The translations under genes and the position numbers were made by a program. A stretch of 64,000 nucleotides of DNA from Flammula alnicola (lineage: Eukaryota; Basidiomycota; Agaricomycetes; Agaricales; Strophariaceae): contig JADNRV010000001.1 of the NCBI GenBank assembly GCA_015499995.1, positions 992,001-1,056,000 on the forward strand, in the 5' to 3' direction. Numbering within the stretch: position 1 is the first letter of the stretch; each line of letters begins with the position of its first letter. Below the pieces are notes generated by a model, which was given only the letters and a program-made list of their open reading frames with translations, did no database searches and had not been told where the DNA came from. Of the stretch, positions 1 to 11,125 are shown piece after piece.

Positions 1-948
1 GCAGTTTTATCACTCACACAAGCGGCTTTGGCCCCGACTACGCTTCCTCCAGCACCTACTACTCCTTCCTCCGTCAAATGGGTAACACCTGCCTCGAATA
101 CATGGTCTGTTGACACCCCAATTTTAACGGTCAACCTACCGCCATCATCAGGATTGCCAACCCATTTCTGTTGGCACCGCAGAGGCGATTATCTCGCCAG
201 TGTTTGTACGTCTATACCTCTTTATCGGTTTCATTCCTATTCATGTCTGTTTTTCTAGCCACAGGCGGGACTCAGGGGGGTGTATGGATACACCAGATCA
301 CTCGCAGGCATTCGCAGTCACCTTTCAAGAAAATTAAGGGCGCCGTGCAATCGGTTCTTTTCCATCCATTGAAGCCCCACTTTTTCGTTGCTGTAAGCAG
401 GTCGTCCGCGTCGTTAATTCGATTCTAACTTTTCTATAGACACAACAATATGTTCGAATTTACAACCTCTCGGAACAGAAACTCATCAAAACCTTGATGC
501 CGGGAATGAAATGGATATCTTCCATGGACATCCATCCCTCAGGAGATCATCTCATCGTTGGAGGATACGATCGCAAACTGTGCTGGTTTGACCTCGAACT
601 GAGCGAAAAGCCCTACAAAGTTCTTAGGTAATGTATAGTCTTTTCCAAATTATAGCTGAGCTTACCATTCCCTGTTTCTCCAGATATCATTCTCGTGCCA
701 TACGATCTTTGCAATTCCATCCAACATATCCTCTCTTCGCTTCATCTTCCGACGACGGTTCAATACAAATATTCCATTCGAGGGTTTACAACGACCTCAT
801 GACCGATCCGCTTATTGTTCCCCTTAAAATTTTGCGAGGACACCAAGTCGCCGATGGCCTTGGAGTTCTTCAAGTCAAGTGGTGTAGCAAGCATCCTTGG
901 CTAGTCAGCAGTGGTGCTGATGGCAGCGTGGCGGTATGGTGTAGTTAG
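1..948 (+). CDS. ERB1: Ribosome biogenesis protein ERB1/BOP1, C-terminal part
   Basis: Partial gene, open at the left edge; only the end of the WD40 propeller is present. Four exons read 1-205, 259-392, 440-627 and 684-948, with clean GT-AG introns between them. The spliced protein contains [20 protein letters not shown], then [20 protein letters not shown] and [20 protein letters not shown], and finishes in [14 protein letters not shown]. The order PYK-LRYH, ASDDG, VYNDL, PLIVPLK-LRGH and SSGADG is the diagnostic ERB1/BOP1 C-terminus. In that family the protein is part of the nucleolar PeBoW complex (with NOP7 and YTM1) needed for 27S pre-rRNA processing and 60S assembly. The BOP1NT domain would lie outside the window. 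Identity is very likely; nothing in the visible part looks broken. Confidence 0.95.
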
Positions 949-2042
949 GGAAGTATTGTACCTGGTCCCTCTCTACTTGATGCAATACACAATCTCAGCC
1001 GCGTTTCTAGATTTACCAGATGTTATTTTCAAGCTCTTGCTCGCCCGACTTAGGGATTTGACCTCCTTTTTAGTATTTGATGTGTAACAGCGTGTCAGTT
1101 TCATTTGTGTACTGGACCTGAAGGAAGAAAGTGCAGGGTATTACTCCACTTACATTTTTACAGAATGACTTCTGGTTGGATTTAAAGCACCACGACAAAG
1201 ATTACACCCGAGATAACCAGCTGTTGAGGGGTTAGAACTCGATGCGACCTGCACGAATGGAAGCCTGTCCGATAGTCGATCAGAGCCTAGTAGCTCTTCC
1301 GTTCCTTCTGTCCAATACCCAAAATTTTGTTGGAAGCAACGATATGTGTAAGTCCCTCTCAAATAGCGTTCCATCCGGCAAGAAAATTATTGCTATGTCC
1401 GAGTCCTCGGTTTCTGTCGGTCAGTCTTACTCACTCACCCCATCACAGTCTGTCTTTCATCGCTGACCTCTTACCGACCCGAGGACTGAACGTTACTACC
1501 TTTGAAGAAGGAATCACGCATTTCGAAGAACTTATTCGTTATCCAGGATTCAGACATTCAGACTCTGTCGATGGTTCAAATGCAAGCTCTCACCTCACAG
1601 GCTTGGCGTCTAGTTGTCTGCCATTGCCGTCGCCAGCTTTCTCCCGATTCCAGTCCCTGCGCCACATTGCACAAATGCTGATGTACTACGTCCGTAAGCA
1701 ATGACCCAAAGCAACCGTTCCTGGGTCTCTATTGATTGACGGGAAATTGGGGCGAGCCTAAATTGTGCTTAACGTTTCTTTGACAGGCCCTTCAAGATAT
1801 AATGGCGTAACCACCATGCCAAAGCTAATTGGGCTTCTCCGGCAATAAAGCTTGAAGATGTAATGGTATGTAGTCTAAAATCCTGGGAGTAGAGATCCTG
1901 ATCGGAATGGCGAAATATTTAGCCACTTAAATAAAGCTGAGGGGTTGAGGTACTTGCGATCCCCCAACCCCTCTTCTCCTCTAGAGATCGTCTACCTTGT
2001 ATATTTACCTCAAAAGTCTTCTCAATTCTGTCTCGTATCAAA
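949..2042. other. Intergenic region with an unconfirmed short ORF
   Basis: No gene can be supported in these 1.1 kb between ERB1 and the membrane-protein gene. A plus-strand open frame (1327-1704, 125 codons) contains a stretch LNVTTFEEGITHFEELIRYP that could be old coding sequence, but no start context, domain or splice model makes it convincing. A purine/pyrimidine-biased stretch and a CT-rich run near 1965-2040 precede the next gene and look like its 5' leader. Confidence 0.4.
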
Positions 2043-3973
2043 ATGACGGTTAATTGGTCTGACCCGACCGAGATTTCCAAGGACTTGGGTTAGTTATTTC
2101 TGGTGTCAGATGTTTGTTCCTCGGTGTCCTGTCATTCATTTTCGGTCCAGATATTTTTCATAAACTCGTTTTCGCGCTCTTCGGAGTCTATCTTTGGGAG
2201 CTATCTGTGACTTGGGATTTTGAATGGTCCTTGCTCACCAAACGTCGTATGTTTCGTTGGCCTCTGGTAAACCAGATTCGATATCTTCCCATCCGATATG
2301 ACAATGCTGATACGACGTATCTTCAGAGTGCGCACTCTCCAACTCATGTCCGTGGGTTGGATATCTAACGTTAACACGACAAGCAGTATTCTTTTTCTTT
2401 TGTCGTTATTGCATGCTGTTTGCATTTGTGGGATTGTAGGTCCCTCTATTTAGCCTGCTATCAGGAGATAACTTTTTTCTAGGATTATCTCTTTTTCCAT
2501 CACGACGGAGGTCCGTATAAACTACCTCATTGTCCCTTTTAGCATCATGTTGACGACCTCATTTTTAGATCAATTGCCGTGTAAGTCACGACATTGGATC
2601 TCTTCTTTCTCATCCGTTCTCTCGCTGAACCCATGATGATACTAGGCCCTGAATACCTTCAACTCTGTAAGAAACTCTGCCCATCTCACTCTCTGTAATA
2701 ATTCTCAATGTACCGCTTGCAGTGGACGGGAAACATGTCCATTCTCTGCGCTTCGACATCGCTTATGCTCAGAACGTAAGTCGTTGAAGCTTTGCTGGTC
2801 AGAATGATATCCTCACTTGACATAGAATTGCATTATGGGAGCGCCGGAGATCAGTCATCGCCATTCTCGGAGTGCTCTGCCTCGCCCACTGGACGTTGCT
2901 CTATAGAACGATGTTTATCGTCGTCTCTCAATGGGAACCTGCAGTGAATGCATGCGTTGTCGTCCAGACCAATCCTTCTATGCTCAACACGACATTTTTC
3001 TTCAGTATGTTCATTCCTCTTTTTCTTTCTTTCCTGCACCGAGTAACGATGTATTTCTCTTAAGCTATGGGCTTTGATTTCGTCATTCTCATATTCACGG
3101 CAGTGGCTCTGCTTTCTCGCCATTCCGCTCGAACGGATCTTTGGAAGCTCCTTTTCCAAGACGGTCTCGTGTACTTTTTTGTCTCATTTTCGACAAATTG
3201 TATCCCCGCAGTAAGAAACCTTTTTATTGTCATTATCTACGCCAGGCTCAATACGTATTTCACAGGTGCTGAATGTCCTCAACTTGAATAGTAAGAATGA
3301 CATTACTCCGCCTCCGAACGTTGCATTCATTTCCTTGATCTTCTCTTCGTTTCCTTAAATTTCTCCTCAACAGCACCGATGAATGTGTAAGTACTTCCTT
3401 TCATCCTCTTCCAATTTTATCTGACTTCCTATCAGTATTGGAACCGTGCGTTTAAATTAATCGACATCTAAGACACGAATACTCAAATATTAGCAGATAC
3501 CTGCAGCAACCGTAACGTACGTAAACGTCCTCTCCATTTTCATACTTTTTTCACGTCGGTCTGCAGTTCCATAGCCGCCTGTCGTGCCGTGATGCGACTC
3601 CTGGATTTCAATTCTAACGACGTTTACGTTCATTCAATCTCGGCCGCAATGACAGGGAGCAACCCACCAGTGACACACAACATCCCTTCTCATCTCAAAG
3701 CTCAAAAGTTGGCACTCACACGTCCTGAGGTTCGTGTCACAACTGAGCATATAACCATGGCAGAATTCCCGTACGTTCACAAGATCTGCTTTAATTCAAA
3801 TAAATACACTTGCCTAATCAAAGTGAAATATTAGCGCATCGAGGACATGTTCGCCGCATATGAAGACAGAAAGGCGCCAGGATACATCTTCCGTAGACAT
3901 GCAGTCGATCAGAGACATAGAAGCCCTCTCCGACCACGACGACAAGGCCTTGTTCGAATTTCCGAGTAATTGA
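2043..3973 (+). CDS. Seven-helix Agaricomycete membrane protein
   Basis: The start ATG 2043 gives MTVNWSDPTEISKDL; an intron 2089-2150 then joins D-IFHKLVFALFGVYLWEL. Later spliced segments read DFEWSLLTKRRMFRWPL, FCRYCMLFAFVGL, ALNTFNSWTGNMSILCASTS, VLCLAHWTLLYRTMFIVVSQ, MGFDFVILIFTAVALLSRHS and DLWKLLFQDGLVYFF. These form about seven hydrophobic helices followed by a polar cytoplasmic tail ending ALFEFPSN. The pattern matches a large Agaricomycete family of uncharacterised multi-pass proteins; a receptor-like role is only a guess. The gene has at least twelve exons, several of 10-21 nt (for example 2569-2580, 3374-3386, 3436-3445 and 3497-3516). The join after FRWPL (around 2271-2390) is not resolved: the next recognisable exon, which encodes FFFFCRYCM, starts near 2386 and is out of phase with a direct splice. 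Confidence 0.8.
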
Positions 3974-4173
3974 AGATTGTTGGTTGGATAACAAGTTTCT
4001 ACAACTGTTTTGACAAGCTAAAAAGCATATTTTCGAAAAATAACTAATAGAAACACACCGTAGAGCATAGTAAGGATGATATATCTATAAAGTTCGCATT
4101 TCGCTGTCGAACGAGTGCGTGAAAAAAGATGCATCAACGAGTAGTACATACGGTAGGGGATAATGATATTTCC

Positions 4174-4842
4174 TCAGCGTCTCCTCTTTGAACGGCCCGC
4201 TTTTCTTTTTGCGGCGACGGTTCCTTGACGATTCATCCCGTTAGCTGTTGGCCTTGCTGGCATGCCTTTCGACTGTCGCCACTCCTCTCTTCGTGAACCA
4301 CGTGGACCATGCGTTGACACCTTGGCGTGTTCCGTATCGATCAACATGGATTCTATGTGCATCAAAATAAATAAACAATATCGTTCTTGAGTGGTGGTAT
4401 CTTGGAACGAACCTGGTTGATCCTGTTGTGAATCATCCGGTCCCTGGGCTGTAAACAGAGAAAGGTTAATGATTGTCTATTCGCGATAGAATCGTGAACA
4501 GAATCATCAAGAGGAATCCTCCGATGAGTCGAATGGACTCCATTGCGTATGCCTCCTTCCGTGATCAACAGAACCTGCGGAGAGGTCCTGTAATCCTTCC
4601 AGTGTGATGTCGTTCGGATCTAAAAGACCAAAGGTTGCGAACCAACACCAACCTGGGATTTCTTCTGCTCCTTCGTCGGCTTCTCCTACAAGAACGTCTC
4701 CATCGATGTCCTTCTTCGTGACTTGAATAAGTTTCGAATTGAGACGATTTAGTCGTGCTGCCTCCGCTGCAGCGTAGACACCTGTTTCTCGCTTTTTTGA
4801 GCGGAAAGAACGCTTGACCTTGGACCTCAATGATTTTGCCAT
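4174..4842 (-). CDS. DUF2423 (YBL028C/LLPH-like) nuclear protein
   Basis: Three exons on the minus strand (4842-4575, 4448-4413, 4352-4174) splice to a 160-residue protein. It begins MAKSLRSKVKRSFRSKKRE, the highly basic DUF2423 start, and continues through IPGWCWFATFGLLDPND. It ends with STHGPRGSRREEW, GMNRQG and a poly-basic tail KRKAGRSKRRR. Family members such as yeast YBL028C and animal LLPH are small nucleolar or nuclear proteins thought to act in ribosome biogenesis. The splice phases work exactly (A-E junctions restore QPESMLIDTE). Function beyond the family assignment is inferred. Confidence 0.8.
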
Positions 4843-5348
4843 TTATAACGAGATTTTGGTACTGGTTGTTGATTTGACGGCTGGGGTGGTGTAGCAAGAA
4901 ATGGGTTGTTGTTGAGAGCTTTTAGCAAATAATTCAAGCGGAGCCTGCCGTTGAGATGTGGCTGTGCAGATCTTGACTCCGTCATTGTCATGTGCCCGAT
5001 GCAAGCCCGATGTGACTCTGTCACCCTGTCCCAATGGTTTGGAGATTGTTCGAAAAAATCGGCGCCTCGTTCTAAGTACTACACTCTACGAGTACGAGCA
5101 AAACAAATTGCGTGAAATGGAGGGAATTTGTGATTAGAAAGCTATTTTGCTCGAAAGAGTGCATCGCAGACTAAGGGTGAGATATCCATCTTTTTACAAT
5201 TACACAGTTAATCGTAGGGTTTAAGCACAAGACTAGAACTATACATCCCCTTGAGTACTTGAAGATCGGGAATTGGGTTCATTGATGAACTACATCTTCA
5301 CGATTGTCTCGTCGTAGGCAAAATGGATCAGCGGCTAGATTATTCTGA
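4843..5348. other. Intergenic spacer
   Basis: This stretch holds the 5' flank of the DUF2423 gene and the 3' flank of the SmF gene, both on the minus strand. Short open frames here are not supported by composition or family resemblance. No repeat or RNA gene was recognised. Confidence 0.6.
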
Positions 5349-5802
5349 TCATTCTGGTGGAGCCTCTCTGTGAAGAACGAAACAAATTTCAGTCAAAAGT
5401 TAACATAAAGGTATAATAAAAGACTTATAATATAAAGAACGTTGTTACACCTAGAATCATTTAGTTTCAAAGTTCATCAAGGCGCTTGAAATGCACGTAC
5501 CGAATGAATACTTCCCCCAAAGCGCCGTTTGACTTTCCATCCTGATATTCCTCGGTATTAGCAAGCTGGTAAGATCTCTTTAGTCGGTTTTATAGACGGG
5601 TATTGGAAGGAGACACACCTGAAGATTCATGTAGCCGTCTGTGCTGACCAGGAAGCCCTTGTATTCGAGTCCCCATTTTAGCCGGACATAGACGGGCTTT
5701 CCTGTGAGCTCCTGCAGGAAGGGTTTGGGGTTGACGGGATTCACCTTAAGAAGATATTAGGCCTTTGAAGCTCTGGAAGGTAGAAAAACTTACAGCAGAC
5801 AT
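5349..5802 (-). CDS. SMX3: Small nuclear ribonucleoprotein SmF
   Basis: Five small exons (5802-5794, 5744-5619, 5565-5501, 5450-5425, 5365-5349) give an 80-residue Sm protein starting [21 protein letters not shown]. Sm1 motif residues [23 protein letters not shown] and the Sm2 segment [13 protein letters not shown] are both complete. SmF joins SmE and SmG in the heptameric ring around U1, U2, U4 and U5 snRNAs. The last junction uses an AG two bases beyond a stronger-looking CAG and restores the short tail KAPPE; that last splice is my inference. The gene is head to head with the NC2-beta gene, 158 bp away. Confidence 0.93.
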
Positions 5803-5960
5803 GGTGGTTGAAAGAGAGCACGTGCGGACTTCGAAAAGCGATGTTAATACAAAATGTGGTCACTGCCAGGCTGAGGTTCTTTCATAAAATCACCCACATT
5901 CTTCACGACTTATACAGAGGCTTTTCATTATTGCCGACATTGATCCTTATACAAGCCGCC
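5803..5960. promoter_or_regulatory. Shared upstream region of SmF and NC2-beta
   Basis: Only 158 bp separate the start codons of the divergent SmF (minus) and DR1 (plus) genes, so both promoters must lie here or overlap the genes. No unambiguous TATA box was identified; the assignment rests on gene orientation. Confidence 0.5.
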
Positions 5961-6635
5961 ATGTCTGACCGCGAGGGGCATTCTGGAGCTGGAGCACCGA
6001 CGGATGACGACCTTTCATTACCGAAAGCCACTGTTGCCAAGATGATCGCTGGTACGAATGCCTTGACTCTTTCGTCTCTTGAACACGTCGTTACTCACAC
6101 TCATCAACTTGATTTATCAGAATTATTGCCTAACGATGTGGTTTGCGCCAAAGAGACGCGTGATCTTATCATAGAATGTTGTGTAGGTGAACACTAACGG
6201 AGGTTGTTCGAAGAGAATTGATTTCTGATCTTTTCATCCGTTATTTCTTAGAATTCATACATTTAATATCATCCGAGGCCAATGAAATTTGCGAACAGGA
6301 GAACAAGAAGACTATAGCTCCTGAACATATTATATCCGCGCTAACGGTATGAGCATGTTGTTGACTGCTGAGCGATATTCTCATTGCATTCCCGCAGCGT
6401 CTCGGATTTACAACTTTTGCACCCGAGGTAGAAAGCGTCCTAAAAGATCACAAGCAACAGCAGAAGGTCATTACTATCAGCGCTCTATACTTCAATTCTC
6501 TGATTACATGCACAGGATCGAGAAAAGAAAGTTAACAAGTTCGAGCAATCCGGACTGACGGAAGAAGAATTGCTGGCAAAGCAAGAGGAGCTTTTCGCAG
6601 CGAGCCGGGCCAAATTTAAATCAGGACAGCAGTAA
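5961..6635 (+). CDS. NCB2: Negative cofactor 2 beta (DR1/NCB2)
   Basis: Five exons (5961-6051, 6121-6186, 6252-6346, 6398-6466, 6516-6635) encode 146 residues. The protein starts MSDREGHSGAG and has a complete histone fold: LPKATVAKMIAELLPNDVVC, then FIHLISSEANEICEQENKK and TIAPEHIISALTRLGF. The tail carries the charged segment KFEQSGLTEEELLAKQEELF. This is the NC2-beta/DR1 family; with NC2-alpha it binds TBP on DNA and blocks TFIIA and TFIIB entry, or helps activate some promoters. Length matches fungal NCB2, and every splice phase is consistent. Confidence 0.95.
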
Positions 6636-6679
6636 ATCACCAGTGTTGTCTTATCCTTATTTCTGCATCAATCATTCCG

Positions 6680-8120
6680 CTATGTACGTGTATAAATCGA
6701 ATGTGTTCTACTTTGGTGACGTTTTCGCAATGCCTCGAGTCTTCTCATAGGGCTATCTCCATTCCACATTTCAGGTGAATCCTGAGACACCATAGGCAAA
6801 CCTTCTTGTTCAATGGTGAATGATGCTGCAACGGTCGCATGCAAAGTTGCTATCGGGAAGAGCCACGAGTCAGTGGTATTGGAACGTCGAGATCGGAAGA
6901 TCACCAACCCTCGTACACGTCACCAGCAGAAAGTATCATGCCGGCGGCGAAACCACCGAGAAAGCTATTGCCAGCTCCTTCTCTGTGGTCAGAACTCGAA
7001 CTCTCAGGAAAGGCTAAACACAATATTACCTGTGACATCCAATATTTTATCTGTATCTTCAGACGTCCAGAATGCATCGATCCAGAGGCCTTTTGTCTCT
7101 CGCGATTTCATGTACGCGCCCATACCGCCACTTCTGATGATAACCCATCCATTTTTTTGGTCACCCACTCCGAAATCCAGAAACTCCTCTGCGGCCTTCT
7201 CGATCGCACCTTTGGAGGGTGGAAGAGGAAGTGAGAGAAGCGAAAGAGCCTCTTCAGCGTTCGGACTGATGCACACAGAACAGCGTCAGTAAATTGCCAA
7301 TTTACCATCGTCCCGTTTACCTTAACACTGAAATTAAAGGTAGAACTTTCTTTAGAGCTGGGAGTTCTTCTGGAACACAGCGATCCTAATGCCCGAGGAT
7401 TAGATCGCACGTAAAAAGCAAACACAAGACAGGAAGCAAACAGGTATTGGCTCGTATACTGCAATAGGTTTCCACCCTTGATTCACTTCCGACAAGATGG
7501 CAGACGCGCGTGTGGGTGAACATATGAAATGCAAGATTTTTGGCTTTGCTAGTTTGGTGCCTTCAAGATCTTTCGGGGTTAGACGTATGCGAGGAGTAAT
7601 GTATTCAAATCTACATACATTGGAAGTCAGCGTTCCAAAAATCGTGACGGCGTATTCGGATGGCTTACCCTCGAAGTTCTCCGCGATAAGAATTGAGAGC
7701 CCTGGTCGTCCCAAGGTGAGAGTGCTCTCTGAACATCCACATTTCTTGCCCATATTCTAAGAGTTTTTTCCCTACCGAATCAGGAAAATCGTATCCTTTA
7801 TCCACAATCATTCCAATCTCAGTGGGAGGCAGCCTGAGATGATGCTAGGTAAGATTCAACTAAGTCGTGGCGGCAATGATAGCTACCAGATACGAGCTCC
7901 AATGGCAGCATAAGTGCCACCACCTCCGATCTACATTGAGATTATGGTAGGCGTAATTGTGGTAAGAAAGGCAAAGTCGGCTTCCCTGGGGTTCAAGTGT
8001 ACGACCAGTCGGATGACCTTCCTCATCCATGAAGGAAAATTCATCGATAATGAACATTCCTAGGGTAACGAAAGATCGAAGGGTGTCCAAAATACCCATC
8101 TTTTTATTGAGAGATGCCAT
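6680..8120 (-). CDS. PfkB-family carbohydrate kinase, Mak32-like
   Basis: Minus-strand multi-exon gene. The N-terminal exon reads MASLNKKMGILDTLRSFVTL then GMFIIDEFSF and GHPTGRTLEPQ, followed after splicing by the IGGGGTYAAIGAR segment. Middle exons give STLTLGRPGLSILIAENFEG and KPKILHFICSPTRA; the C-terminal exons give GAGNSFLGGFAAGMILSAGD and ASFTIEQEGLPMVS. This order fits the ribokinase/PfkB fold of the fungal Mak32 group; in yeast MAK32 is needed for structural stability of the L-A dsRNA virus particle. The substrate is unknown. The family signature normally ends GAGD with the catalytic Asp; here the same place reads GAGN. The start could also be 8213 or 8099. Confidence 0.85.
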
Positions 8121-8302
8121 CGAATTCAACTTGAATTGGTCGATGTTGTAGAGAGATAGAGTTGATCTACCTAAATCCAGTTGTCGCGGTTTGAGATAAG
8201 ATGAGGCAAACATACCTCGTGATCGTGATTCTCTGGTCTTCTACAGCTACTACTTGCTCTTTACTCAAACCCTCACATCCGACTCTATTCTACGACTTTC
8301 AG
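8121..8302. promoter_or_regulatory. Divergent promoter, Mak32-like kinase / PPTase
   Basis: The two genes are head to head with about 180 bp between the chosen start codons. Regulatory elements were not individually identified. Confidence 0.4.
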
Positions 8303-9313
8303 ATGCAGGTTCGGGCAGTGATTTATACGCCTTCTTCCTTCAGCGATGATGTTGGTCATATTCATGCTCCAGCGCTCTCATGATAAACCTTTGACTCGTT
8401 CTCCAAGCTGTATCAAAAGGGCCTTTCTTCCGTTGATGAGGAGAGTCAAACACGCATAAAAAGATTCTACCATCGTGCAGATTCATGTCGTGAGCATCAC
8501 AATAGGCCCAGATTTTTGAACGGATGCCATCTGAAATATATTCAAGGGACTTTAATCGGTCGTCTCCTTGTCAGAGTAATGCTCAAGGAACGAGGGATTT
8601 CTCCCTCAGAAACCAAATTCAGCGTCACAGCTGAAGGAAAGCCATACATTGTGTGTCAAAATTACGTGAATAGAATGAAATCTGACATGAATTTGTTGCC
8701 AACGTGAGGAAGGCTACTCAGATATTGGACCCACCCATTGCATATAACATCACACATGACAATAATCTGATCGCTGTGGCCGTCGCTCCCGGTATCCAAA
8801 ATCCGCCAGCATTCAGCATCGGAATAGATGTGATGAAGCTGAGGATTCCAGGTCGCGAGACCTTTAGATCTTTCGTCGACACTGTCGCGGACCAGGTAAG
8901 AGTCAAATCGCGAACCAGACAACTTACTGAACAAAGGGTAGTTGACGCAATTGGAGCATCACCTATTGAAACCTTATGTTCCTGAGGACGAACAACTAAA
9001 AAGGTTTTTCTGGATGTGGACTTTGAAAGAGGCGTACACGAAGGCTCTTGGACTGGGACTTGGTTTTGACTTCAGACGGATAGAGTTCGATGTTGTTAAC
9101 AAGATCGTGCGAGTCGACGGGGACATACCGCAAGGATGGCGGTTTAGTATGTTCGTAATCGAAGACGAGCAGGAACTATACCAGGGTGTTGTTGCAGAAT
9201 ACGTTGGCGGTATTCCGACAGAGGTCATCAATAAGGATGACAACCGGGACTGGCTCGAAATATATGACGCCATTTCGTTCACAGAAAATGCTGTAGATGT
9301 ACTGAAAGCGTAA
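8303..9313 (+). CDS. 4'-phosphopantetheinyl transferase (Sfp/Lys5 type)
   Basis: Five exons (8303-8350, 8408-8489, 8547-8650, 8722-8895, 8942-9313) give 259 residues. The start MQVRAVIYTPSSFSDD is followed by RIKRFYHRADSCRTLIGRLL, KPYI and PIAYNITHDNNLIAVAV. The ACPS-fold signatures are complete: SIGIDVMKL, in which the Asp binds magnesium, and FFWMWTLKEAYTKALGLGL, where WTLKEAY is the second metal and CoA site. Such enzymes transfer phosphopantetheine from CoA to carrier domains of alpha-aminoadipate reductase (lysine synthesis), polyketide synthases and peptide synthetases. A single cytosolic enzyme of this kind often serves all of them in filamentous fungi. Start chosen because phase 0 splicing at 8351 restores SFSDD-LYQKGL. 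Confidence 0.93.
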
Positions 9314-9370
9314 TGAAGAAGGGCTGATAATCCAATCCACGATGTACCTATATTCTGCCCACAGCCCGTG

Positions 9371-11125
9371 TTATGCCTCCTCTTCATTTACCATCGTCCC
9401 GCCGGCCAACCACTCTCCATAGTACACGCATTCTTGAGGATTCACTGGGCCACCCTCCTTGCAGAACTCGAAAGAAGGACACACTGCGCAAGGCGCTTCA
9501 CTCCAACCAAGAGTCGTAGGTGACTCTTTCAAAGCACGGTACACACTGCCACCCGAGCCCGTATCGAGGTCGAGTCCCATGGCTGGCGACGAGGAGCGTT
9601 TGACGGATTTTGAGCGGGACTTTTTGCTTCGACGCTCTGGCTCTGAATCCAGTGAAGAGTCCGAGTCCGAGGCAGGGTCTTTCTTCCTTTTCTTGCTTTT
9701 CTTCCGGCGTCGTTCTTCTTCGTCAGATGAGCTCTCTTCGTCGGACGAAGAACTCTTCTTCTTCTTTTTCTTCTTGCTCTTTTTTATTTCGCTATCAGAG
9801 CCAGATTCAGAATCGAGGGCCTCCTTCGTGCGCCTTTTTTTCGCTTTCTTCCGTGAAGATCCGCCGTCCGAGGAGTCGCTTTCGTCATCGGTGGTCGCAT
9901 GTTTCTTGCGTTTCTTCTTTGAACGTGAATCACTATCATCTGAATCACCCGACCTCTTTTTCCGCTTTTTCTTTTTTGAAGATTTATCATCTTCGTCAGA
10001 AGTTTCGTCATCTCCAGTCTGAAGGGATTCTGAATTCCAGAGAGCACTTCCGAAGGCAGGTATCTGCGGGACGTTGAGGAAAATTGAAGGCAGTGAAAAT
10101 CGTTGAAGCTTACCTTTTCTATTTTTCCATCTAATACGAGGACATTTAGGAGCATCTCCACGTGCTCAACACTGAGGTCGGTTTCGGTCAATCGAGCCTT
10201 CCTGAGAGAATACCGGATATTATCAGCAGTAGGGTATTTCGGCGCGTTAGATATAGGATAAAGGGCCCCTTCAGATCCACCTCGACGTTTTGGAAAGCTC
10301 TTGGCAGGAGTCGTTTTAAGAAACGAAATGATGTAAAAGCAAGTGTTACTCACAATATCGCTGATTAACTTGTAGCATGCCTCCGTCAGATTTTGTATGA
10401 ATTCTGTATCCAGCTCATTGTCTGTGTACCAAGGTCCGCCTGTGAGGGAGATCGACGGTTCAATTCCCTCAAGCATGTATATTTTCCGGGTAATATGCTA
10501 TTCGCGACTGTTAGAAGGCCATCAGCAGTACAACGAGTAGACGCACTAACTTGTACAGAGGGAACACGCTTTATTAAACGCTTCTGGGTAAGCGTTTTCA
10601 AGCACCGATCGATAACAGTCTGATGCAGACTGGTTTTAGCTTTCAGGTGTTTTGTCCATATACCTGCACCACAGAAGTTCGGTGAAACGAGCAAAGAAAT
10701 TGCAAACAGGCATACCTTCATTTCCTGAACTTTTTATATGGCTTAGCACGAGGTTCTCTTCTCCACTCAAACCTTTTGTCCTAACATTGCACAAGTAAGT
10801 CAACAATTCCTCCGGTATTACAAGTGCATTGCATCCAAGGACTCACGCGACAATTTCCTCTTTGCTCACTGCCCGGAACGAGAGTTGACCAGAAGAGCTA
10901 GTCAGACCTTTGAGAAGGCCGACACCCAGAAGGAAATTCAGGGCATTCTGCCTAGCAGTAGCATCGGGTACGATAGATTCCGCTTGTTTAGCTGTGATTT
11001 CCTGTTGCAAACGATCAGTGTGCCAGAAAACTTGACCAAAAGATGGAAAAACATACCTTTTTGGCAGAGGCAAGAGCTGCTTGGTGTAGACGACTCTCGA
11101 TTTCGTTCGGAGGCCTTTTGCTCAT
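9371..11125 (-). CDS. RPC34: DNA-directed RNA polymerase III subunit RPC6/RPC34
   Basis: Seven exons (11125-11057, 11001-10847, 10780-10716, 10663-10551, 10497-10354, 10299-10114, 10063-9371) encode 474 residues. Two winged-helix domains are clear: GIWTKHLKAKTSLHQTVIDR with RLIKRVPSVQ, and ADNIRYSLRKARLTETDLSV with LDGKIEK. The C-terminus CAVCPSFEFCKEGGPVNPQEC carries the four cysteines (spacing 2, 5, 10) that bind an iron-sulphur cluster in the human orthologue RPC39. RPC34 joins RPC31 and RPC82 in the Pol III initiation subcomplex. It is about 150 residues longer than usual; the extra segment, inside the last exon (about 9560-10040), is a run of Lys/Arg blocks alternating with Ser/Asp/Glu blocks. 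The start MSKRPPNEIESRL is clear. Confidence 0.95.

Noticed and set aside
8974..9387. Minus-strand frame of 137 codons
   Set aside because: Antisense of the phosphopantetheinyl transferase exon, which has complete motifs.
9459..10022. A 187-codon plus-strand frame rich in Phe and Ser
   Set aside because: It is the antisense of the RPC34 Lys/Ser/Glu insert; Phe runs come from complementing AAG/AAA codons.
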